This document shows, one piece after another, positions 56,691 through 64,000 of a stretch of 64,000 nt of DNA. The notes beneath the pieces are model-generated. The model worked only from the letters and a program-made list of their open reading frames with translations, searched no databases and was not told the DNA's origin. The position numbers and the translations under genes were made by a program. Numbering within the stretch: position 1 is the first letter of the stretch; every line of letters begins with the position of its first letter. This stretch comes from Nymphaea colorata (taxonomy: Eukaryota > Streptophyta > Magnoliopsida > Nymphaeales > Nymphaeaceae): positions 4,071,528-4,135,527 of the forward strand of contig NC_045140.1 in the NCBI RefSeq assembly GCF_008831285.2. Reading direction: 5' to 3'.

Positions 56691-56774
56691 TTTTGCTCAT
56701 CACCCTCAAAATTCACAGAACTTGCGTCAGAACCCATTACGATACAAAGGACGAACATTGAGTCATGACACCAA

Positions 56775-56845
56775 CCACAAGATTTGAACCTCCAACCCCT
56801 TTAAAGTGGACCATTTTTCCACCCAATGCACTAACCCCTCAAGGT
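56775..56845 (-). repeat. SINE copy 3, tRNA-related head
   Basis: Best-preserved copy. On the minus strand the A box is TTAGTGCATTGGGTGG (56,819-56,834) and the B box AGGTTCAAATCTTG (56,778-56,791), with about 43 bases from box start to box start, as in a tRNA gene. It aligns with 15,425-15,500. It ends only about 20 bases from the hAT insertion at 56,868. Confidence 0.55.
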
Positions 56846-56859
56846 TCATTTTTTTCTTG

Positions 56860-57719
56860 TTTAATACTAGGTCTAGGCATCGGGCCGGGCCGCCGGTTTG
56901 GATTCATCGTTAAAAAAACGGGCCGGATCTGACCGGCCCGTTTATTAACGGGCCGGGCCGGGTACCGGGCCTCGCCTTCCCAGCCCGAGGCCCGGCCTGA
57001 CCCATCTGCAATCAAACTAAAACTCCCGAAAGTAGCAAGCGGTGAAGCCGACGAGAAAATCCGGCTAGGCTTCCTGGTGGCCGGAAAAGACTGCTGCTGC
57101 TGCTATTTTCAGGCGACGAAAAGCTGGAGCCCTTCGAGGAGAGATGCTGGAAGCATCCGTTCTAGACGTTGATGGGCGTCTGCCCCTTTTGCCTGAGCCA
57201 CCGCCTCAGGCTACTCTGCCCCGAATGCGCCGCCGTCCGCCCTTGCAAATGCTCCTCCTCCTCCGCCACTTCGTCCGAGATTCCCTCCACCTCCTCCTCC
57301 TCCTCCTCTTTCTCTTCATCCCTGGACCTGCTGAAGCATCAGGCCGCCGGTGGTGGCATCGGATCCGTCGCGCAGGCGTTGGTCGCTCTGGTCGTTCCTG
57401 GTTCCGGAGAAACAAAAGAAGCAGACCAACCCCTTGTCGGAGAAGAAACTGGGTGGCGGACCGAAGGTCGATGGTGGCTGTGGTGGACCAGCGGCGGTGC
57501 AGCGACGGTGGCTTGACTCTCTCTCTTTCCAACCAAACGAAACCCTAACAAATGTGTGATGCGTTGAATGTTTTTAGTTTGAAAATTTTTTATGGATACT
57601 TCATAACGGGCCGAACGGGTCCCAACGGGCTGAACTAATAACCCGGACCCAGGCCCGGACTGGGCTGGGTACCGGGTACCCGGTGGCGGCCCGGCCCGGT
57701 GCCCAGGTCTATTTAATAC
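56860..57719. mobile_element. hAT element with 8-bp target duplication and internal ORFs
   Basis: The element proper is 56,868-57,711 (844 bp), flanked by perfect direct repeats TTTAATAC (56,860-56,867 and 57,712-57,719). Terminal inverted repeats are TAGGTCTAGGCATCGGGCC and TAGACCTGGGCACCGGGCC, continuing GGGCCGCC on both sides (21 of 25 positions match). Many subterminal CGGGCCG motifs are present, as in other plant hAT elements. There is no transposase. The centre (57,100-57,560) is unusually GC-rich and open in several frames; it may be captured genic DNA. Confidence 0.88.
57169..57516 (+). other. Cys-rich ORF inside the hAT element (possible captured gene fragment)
   Basis: 115 codons open with MMGVCPFCLSHRLRLLCPEC, followed by AAVRPCKC and a Ser-rich run. 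The CPxC...CPEC...CxC spacing looks like a zinc-binding N-terminus. The frame starting 57,144 and a minus-strand frame are also open, mostly because of GC-rich composition, so coding is unproven. I do not recognise the family. Confidence 0.3.
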
Positions 57720-57944
57720 AAATTGCCCAACTAAGGATTGAAAACATGCCCGGGACTTGATGACTTAATCCAAAACCTTCTCAAATTATGAACCTAGAAG
57801 TTCATGGATCAAGGCCTTTTCCTTAACAATGGCATGGCACGGGAAGCAAGGGAGTGTTTGATACGCCGGAAATCTCCTATAGCAGAGGAGAAAAATTTCA
57901 AATATTTGAAAATTTTCTGATTTCATCAAACGGGGAGATATTTT

Positions 57945-58045
57945 TTTTTACCGTTGGAGGTGGAAACCAAAAAAAATTTCCAGAAATTTTTTTCCAGCCA
58001 GAGGGGTGAAAAAATTTTTCTGGAAACTTTTTTTTTACCGTTGGA
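57945..58045. repeat. Duplicated TTTTTTTTACCGTTGGAGG segment
   Basis: The same roughly 19-base run occurs at about 57,949 and 58,029, separated by A/T-rich tracts (CCAGAAATTTTTTTCC-type). The second copy leads straight into the purine tract. Confidence 0.6.
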
Positions 58046-58490
58046 GGAAGGAAGGAAGGGAAGGAAGAAGAAGGGAAGGAGAAGAAGGGAGGAGGAAGGG
58101 AAGGGAAGGAAGAAGAAGGGAGGAAGAAGAAGGGAAGAAGGGAAGGAGAAGAAGGGAGGAGGAAGGAAGGAGGAAGGAAGGAGGAAGGAGGAACAAGGGA
58201 AGGAGGGAAGGAGAAGAGGGCACGGCTAGGAGGGAAGGAGAAGAGGGGAAGAGGGCACGGCGAGGAGGGAAGGAGAAGAGGGGAAGAAGGGGAGGAGGGC
58301 ACGGCGAGGAGGGAAGGAGAAGAGGGGAAGAAGGGGAGGAGGGCACGGCGAGGAGGGAAGGAGAAGAGGGGAAGAGGGGAAGAAGGGGAGGAGGGCACGG
58401 CGAAGAGGGAAGGAGAAGAGGGGAAGAAGGGGAGGAGGGCACGGCGAGGAGGGAAGGAGAAGAGGGGAAGAGGACAAAAGGAAAGGAAAG
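58043..58490. repeat. Polypurine tract with a 44-bp minisatellite
   Basis: About 450 bases almost wholly G and A on the plus strand. From about 58,220 it is organised in units of mostly 44 bp punctuated by GGCACGGCGAGGAG; the CACGG core starts near 58,221, 58,256, 58,300, 58,344, 58,396 and 58,440 (spacings 35, 44, 44, 52, 44). Earlier it is a simpler GGAAG/GGAAGAA mix. The long Glu/Gly/Arg and Ser/Pro ORFs here are by-products of composition. Confidence 0.9.
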
Positions 58491-58829
58491 AGGAAAGAGC
58501 GATAGAGTAAAAACTCACCCGTGGATGACCAAAGCTTCCCGGCGGATAACCAGAGCCCACCGCCGAACGTCTGGGCCCCGTTTGCAGCACACACAGGGCA
58601 GCGACAGAGAAAGAAAGAGGGGCGAGGGCTGCCGGATGGGTAGAGAGAAGAGCCGGCGGCGCTCAATCTTGAGAAAGAGGGAGAGAGCTCTCACTTATGA
58701 CGGCGGCAAATTGAGAGAGGCAGCAACCCCTTCACATCTTAGCCGGTGAGGGGAGAGAGAAAGTTTTGCGACAATTCACCGATCACCCTTCTTCCGTCCT
58801 TCTTCATCTTAACCAGAAACATGATTGTT

Positions 58830-60742
58830 TACATGTTTACATGAGTTAAAACGAGTTACATGGTTAATGCATACACAAGTTAATGCTTACATGAGTTAAC
58901 GACAAACGAATTTACGCGTAAACGAGTTAAATGGGTTAAACAAGTCGAGTTCGAGTTTGTTTCTTTCAGCCGAGTCAAGCTCGAGCTCGACTCGACTGGT
59001 GTGCAACCTAGCCTATTTGGCAGCAAAGACACTTCGTGACTGTCCCATGAATTTGCCCAAAAACTTGGAGTAGGTTCATTGGACACTAAAACTATTGTTC
59101 CATGAACTTGCTTCATATTTAGGGTAGATTTATGTAACAGTTATAAGGTGTTTTTGCTGTCAAACTACCTCTAAAGGGTGCTTGTTTATATTGAAGTTCC
59201 AAGGTGATTTGAGATTCCTGAAGATCTAAGACATGAGGAATGAGGTAGCAGACCTCAAAGTGAGGTTTTGGCCGCATAGAGAATCGGAAATCCTCATTTT
59301 CATATATCCGATGTACATCGTAAGTATGAGAGTTTCCTGACGGCCTTTCTACACCGTGGGTAAAATCTTTTTTTCAGACAGCTCTTGGACTTCATCAATG
59401 AAATTGCTTTTTACTGATGGTTTTATATCTTACCGTCAGTAAAGTTCTGTCTTTTTGTAGTGTATAGATATGAAATATAGTGTCTCTTTATTCTATGGGA
59501 CCAACATAAAAAGGGACTTCAGGTTAGTCATCAAACACACATCCAAATGGGAAGTAGAAACTTTTTTCCAATTCCTTTTTTCTAGGAAACTTATTTCCAG
59601 CAAAATGTCTCCAATTCTTGATTTCCATTGCATCAAACGCCCCCGGAATGCCTTCGACCATATGAACTTTGTACAATCTCCAAATTTATGCAATTTGTAA
59701 TAAAATAGTTAAGCGAATCAAGCCCACATATCAGAGTCACAGTTTCAAATCACAGACAGTAAGGAGACATATCCACTGTTAGTCGACCATATATAATTTA
59801 CGAGTAGTGTAGATAAAATCCAAAATCATGGTCCCATAAATGGTGAGCGAACTAGGACATCAGTATATCCTATATATTATTCGGATTGGATATCCGATTG
59901 AATTGCTTCAAAAACATCAGATATTGAAAAAAACAATGAACTTCTGACTGAGAAATTGGATCAGATTTGAATTTAAGAAAGTTTGGATTTGTATTCAAAT
60001 TTAAATGAGAGTGTGTTTGCTAGCCTTGGATCTCAAATCTTAGGCTGACCTGAAGTCCCTTTTTATGTTGGTCCCATAGAATAAAGAGACACTATATTTC
60101 ATATCTATACACTACAAAAAGACAGAACTTTACCGACGGTAAGATATAAAACCATCAGTAAAAAGCAGTTTCATTGATGAAATCTAAGAGCTGTCTGAAA
60201 AAAAGATTTTACCCATGGTGTAGAAAGGCTGTTAGGAAACTCTCATATTTACGATGTACATCAGATATATGAAAATGAGGATTTCCGATTCTCTATGCGG
60301 CCAAAACCTCACTTTGAGGTCTGCTACCTCATTCCTCATGTCTTAGATCTTCAGGAATCTCAAATCACCTTGGAACTTCAATATAAACAAGCACCCTTTA
60401 GAGGTAGTTTGACAGCAAAAACACCTTATAACTGTTACATAAATCTACCCTAAATATGAAGCAAGTTCATGGAACAATAGTTTTAGTGTCCAATGAACCT
60501 ACTCCAAGTTTTTGGGCAAATTCATGGGACAGTCACGAAGTGTCTTTGCTGCCAAATAGGCTAGGTTGCACACCAGCCGAGTTGAGCTCGAGCTTGACTC
60601 GGCTGAAAGAAACAAACTCGAACTCGACTCGTTTAACCCATTTAACTCGTTTACACGTTAACTCGTTTGTCGTTAACTCATGTAAGCATTAACTCGTGTA
60701 TGCATTAACCATGTAACTCGCTTTAACTCATGTAAACATTTA
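58830..60742. repeat. Large inverted repeat (about 700-bp arms) with CACTA termini
   Basis: Left arm 58,830-59,530 and right arm 60,042-60,742 are reverse complements with few differences; paired positions sum to 119,572. The spacer is about 510 bp. An identical 78-codon frame, differing at five residues, appears in both arms (58,880-59,116 minus and 60,456-60,692 plus), which shows the similarity but not coding. Each arm contains CACTACAAAAA (59,452-59,462 on the minus strand, 60,110-60,120 on the plus) followed outward by TTTACCGACGGTAAG, typical of CACTA (En/Spm) termini. Homology goes about 65 bases past the CACTA end into the flank. No other CACTA end is seen. Confidence 0.85.
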
Positions 60743-61545
60743 ATTCGTGCAACTTGTGAAAATTTTTTTTACCCTAAAAGTTAAACCGGTGAATCGGTTT
60801 TGGCAGTATTATATAGAATACTAGTTTGCAAGTCAGAGTCGAGTATAAACGAGTCGAGTTCCTGAAACTTGAACTTGACTCGTTTATCATTTCGAGTATC
60901 TTTATAAGCTCAAACTCGACTCGTTTATATATGAGTCGAGCATGAATCGAGTTTTTTTAAGCAAGTTCGAGTCGAGCCCGTGTCGGATCGGCTCGTTGTG
61001 CAGCCCTACAAATAGCCTCATAAATATCCGATCAGGTTTTAACTTGAATTCTGATCTAGATTTAGTTTTAAACAAATATCATGTATCTAACATCCATCCA
61101 CTACTGCTCTTCAGATACTATTTAAAAGTCAGATTCATCAGATTCAAATGTAAATTTAAAAATCAGATTTGGATTGTGAATTCGAATTCAGATATCGTAT
61201 AGGTTTTTCTTTATTCGCATTTGAATCCAAATATGTGAATATTTGATAAAGTCAATATGGTAAAAAGTACATCCGCTTGGGACTCAACCCGTGGATGTTC
61301 CTATGTAAAAATAACTGTTTTGCCCTCTCTCAGCTGTATTTTTACTCATGAAAATTCGTTAGATATGAAAAGCCAAGCATGCTTCTTAGAGATGAACACT
61401 GTTTTAGATTTCAAAGTACTTGGGACTAATTTCTTGTGGAGTTAAGTGGGGAAGATGCCCTTGGATTAGAATGGAGGAGAGGAACCCATGTCATAATCCA
61501 AACTGTCCTCAAATTATTAAAATATCTTTTTTACAATCTAAGATA
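60743..61545. other. Intergenic stretch with CGAGTCGAGTT-rich relic
   Basis: 60,835-61,010 is rich in cgagtcgag/ctcgactcg motifs, and 61,020-61,250 holds 'cagattcaaatg/gaattcgaattcag' motifs like those inside the hAT element at 12,966. No gene. Confidence 0.35.
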
Positions 61546-61547
61546 TG

Positions 61548-61792
61548 AGCTTAAGAGTGATTTGATGAGAAGTATATACTAAGCTAGTCGTTTTCTTACT
61601 TAAAAAGAAATATTTTTTTTATTAGTAAAAAATTGGATGGCTCATATGACATCAAAATTTTGATAGTATAAACATCAAATATTTTTACAAAAATGAATGG
61701 AACTAAAGTATGAGTTATATTAAATCAGTATTTATAAACACATTAGGAGGTTCACATTTCGTTTAAAACATTTTTAACATGAGTTTAAGATG
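61548..61792 (+). repeat. Dispersed repeat, copy 2 (related copy at 9,118)
   Basis: Same family and orientation as 9,118-9,350: 'gagtgatttgatgag', 'catcaaaattttgatag', 'tttttacaaaaatgaa', 'tttataaacacattaggaggttcacattt', 'catttttaac'. Confidence 0.55.
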
Positions 61793-62644
61793 CCAGGTTT
61801 TTATCCATTATCCAAATGGTCTGCTATCTACCAACTTATTGATACAGTCCCAAGATATTTTCTAATGCGGATTTGGTGAAAGCGACCTGGGCAAGTGCAA
61901 ACACGATTGATAAGGAACTCTGTGCCGTTCATCCTCTTTAATATGAACTCTCTAGATGGGAAAGGAAGAAGATATGATAAAATATGGGGAAGGGGACAAT
62001 TTTCTATACTGATGTAAAGAGTTTATGAATGAGATATTGTTAGGTACATATTCAAAGAAAATAATTTTTTAGATAAATAATTTCGGACTAACTCAAAGGA
62101 CCTAGACTTAGTGAAGAGCGCTTTTAACTGTTGGGTATTGCATATCCCAGGGAGGAGGAACCCGTGCGTTAGGGCCTGTTTGGATGGAGGGAAAAGAAAA
62201 GAAAAGGAAGAAAATATAGTCCATCTTGTGTTTGGTTGGTTATAAAAAAAAAAGAATGAAATAAAAATAAGAAAACATGTTTGATTGCAAAAGAAAGGAA
62301 AGAAGAGTAGAGAAAATAAAAAGATAACTCAATGTAAATTGAATCTCTCCAAAACTAGAGGAATAAATAAGGATGAAAAGGAAAAGAGTTCTTATTTCTT
62401 TTCTATACAAACAAACCTTATAATTATCTTTTTCATTCCCTTTCTTTTACTCTCGTTTCCCTCCTCATTTCCTTTGGGTTTGGGTTTCCTTTGCTTCCTG
62501 TATTTGTAAATTAAACTTTGTAAAAATACTTTATGGCTTGAAATTGATTGAAGAAAGGATTCATTCATGGCTATGGCTTTTGCATGAGTAATCTATTTTT
62601 ACCTACCACACCAATTGGGCTTTACATGAGACTGACACATATGT

Positions 62645-62950
62645 GCTTGGCTCAAACTTGCTCGGCTCGAGTTCGAGTCGAGTTGTACAAGATCAGCTAT
62701 GTGTCAGGGCTCGAACTCGACTCGTTTAAGCAAGTTTACCAACTCTCTGCTTGACATGATCCCTTTCCTCATTTTAAGTTTGTTAATTACCAAAAAAAAA
62801 AAAGACAACTTAGATTAAACAAACTTACTTGAGTTTGATTAAGTTGCATTTATGTAACTCGAACTTGGCTCATTTAGAAGCTTGAGTTTTCAATTAAGCG
62901 CGAGCTTTAACTGAGTGAGCTCGAGTTGGGTCGACTCATGGTATAGACAT
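62645..62950 (+). repeat. Dispersed GAGCTC-rich repeat, copy 2
   Basis: Aligns with 41,872-42,185 in the same orientation. The central part 'tttaccaactct...gatccctttcctcattttaa...aaaaagacaacttagatt...cttgagtttgatt' is the clearest match. Confidence 0.55.
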
Positions 62951-63750
62951 ACATACAAAAAAATCAACTTGTTAACTACTTATTATATATGCATATATGT
63001 CGAGAATATTATCCTCACTGGTACGATCTTCTTCATGAAAAATTTATTAATCGCATGGCTTTATTAATTTTTAGGAATTAAAGTCCAATTCTGTTCTTTT
63101 AGCAATTCTTTTGCTCGATAAAATATGACAAGGACATTGTCGAAAGCGGCCGCATGATTAACTGTAAGCCTTCCATCGTTCCCATGAAATTAAAAAATAT
63201 TGCCAGCAGAAGAAAAGAAAGACATTTCAAGAACTTACTTTTAATATTCGGCTTCTTGAAGCATCTAACACTTACCATTGATAGAAATTTCATTTCTCAT
63301 CAATTATGTTAGTTAATTTATTCATACGTTCTTAGGAAAAGACATTTTATGTGATAAAAACTTAATTTGATACTTTCTTTAAATGTTTATTTACGAGCTA
63401 CCACTTTTGATAGAACTATACTTGATTTAACAAGTGATGAATTTCACATAGTAATACCAAAGAACATATTTTTTAGATACCGTTTTAAACTGGATTGAGC
63501 ATTTGCATGGTCAACTAAATAAACTCATAAGATCTGTCTGCTGTTTGAAACATTATTATTTTTACGCTTTCAAATAGACATGAGAAGGATATTTATTCTT
63601 TGAATATACTTAGAGCTATTTATCGAGGCTTATTTTTGAATTCGTACTTTATATTTATAGTCATTCACAAAGTTTTAGTATTTTTCAAAAAATTAATAAA
63701 AATGCAAAAATAAAATTGGATCGGGTCGGATCAAGTAGGACCGGTCCTTT
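62951..63750. other. Intergenic stretch before the terminal gene start
   Basis: AT-rich, no gene recognised. It presumably includes the distal promoter of the gene beginning at 63,890. No clear TATA box was chosen. Confidence 0.35.
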
Positions 63751-63889
63751 GCTCATCCTTCCCCAAGCTTCTTCTTCTCTCTCCCTCCCACTTTCTCCCT
63801 CAAAACTATCCCCTTCTCTTCCCTCCTCCACCCTTCCTTCCTCTACCCAATCTTCTTTCCACTCCGCCACCGACCACCACCTCGCCGCC

Positions 63890-64000
63890 ATGTCGGCCAC
63901 TTCCGTCTTCCAGTCTCTCTCCGTCGTCGACGCCTCCCTTACATCTCTCCCTACCATCTTTACTGCCAAGAAACTCGGCCACCCACTTCGCCCTTTGGCC
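63890..64000 (+). CDS. 5' start of a gene cut by the window edge, possibly organelle-targeted
   Basis: ATG 63,890 in a strong context (GCCGCCATGTC) opens 37 codons to the window edge with no stop. The N-terminus starts MSATSVFQSLS and is rich in Ser, Thr, Leu and small residues with one acidic residue (an Asp), like a chloroplast or mitochondrial transit peptide. About 110 bases of CT-rich leader precede it (63,770-63,880), common in genes for plastid proteins. GC content rises sharply compared with the upstream DNA. Too little is present to name the protein. The minus-strand ORF across it is its shadow. Confidence 0.5.
   Translation, partial: MSATSVFQSLSVVDASLTSLPTIFTAKKLGHPLRPLA

Noticed and set aside
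58006-58749. 247-codon Glu/Gly/Arg-rich ORF and the Ser/Pro-rich ORFs opposite it
   Set aside because: Open only because the polypurine minisatellite lacks stop codons; no start context, domain or splice structure.
58880-60692. Identical 78-codon ORFs in the two arms as a conserved small protein
   Set aside because: They are the same DNA in inverted copies. The changes between them are not concentrated in third positions as far as I can see, and the region overlaps CGAGCTC repeat sequence.

Overview
The window is nuclear DNA from a flowering plant. It is AT-rich with GC-rich gene islands. The protein-coding genes are split by many GT-AG introns, and the protein families (CYP724 P450, plant PIMT2, an At4g35850-type mitochondrial PPR protein, a seed imbibition protein/raffinose synthase-like GH36 enzyme) are plant types. 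The spaces between genes are filled with transposon remnants and microsatellites. I cannot place the clade more precisely from the sequence.

Layout. 1-16.1 kb holds no supported gene: two decayed LINE reverse transcriptase fragments (minus strand, about 2.2-4.8 kb and 6.6-7.4 kb), long AT microsatellites (8.9-9.7 kb), a cluster of three related MITEs (11.3-11.8 kb), a hAT-like element (12.97-13.35 kb) and a tRNA-derived SINE copy (15.4-15.5 kb). 16.2-21.9 kb holds a nine-exon CYP724-type cytochrome P450 gene (plus strand), probably a brassinosteroid C-22 hydroxylase; its haem-binding motif is broken by an apparent 1-base deletion in a G run. 22-25.5 kb is repeat-bearing intergenic DNA. 25.7-28.75 kb holds an L-isoaspartate methyltransferase gene (plus). 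30.3-41.5 kb holds a 13-exon PPR gene (minus), its introns loaded with repeats including a miniature Copia-type LTR element. 44.0-45.2 kb holds a two-exon SAM-dependent methyltransferase (plus). 45.56-50.26 kb holds a complete 14-exon SIP/raffinose synthase-family gene (minus). From 50.4 kb on there is no complete gene: two hAT elements with clear 8-bp target duplications, a polypurine minisatellite, a large inverted repeat carrying CACTA termini and several dispersed repeats. A 5' coding start with a CT-rich leader (63,890 to the window edge) is probably the first exon of another gene.

The genes are unrelated in function (hormone synthesis, protein repair, organelle RNA biology, a methyltransferase of unknown substrate, galactoside metabolism), as is usual for plant chromosomes. 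PIMT/PPR and methyltransferase/SIP are tail-to-tail pairs. Exon structures were built by hand from splice signals, reading-frame continuity and recalled family sequence. For each gene the reading phase closes across every junction, except at the P450 frameshift. No wholly new system was found. The strongest points for a second look are the P450 frameshift, the hAT element with a cysteine-rich ORF, the CACTA-bearing palindrome and the small SINE family.
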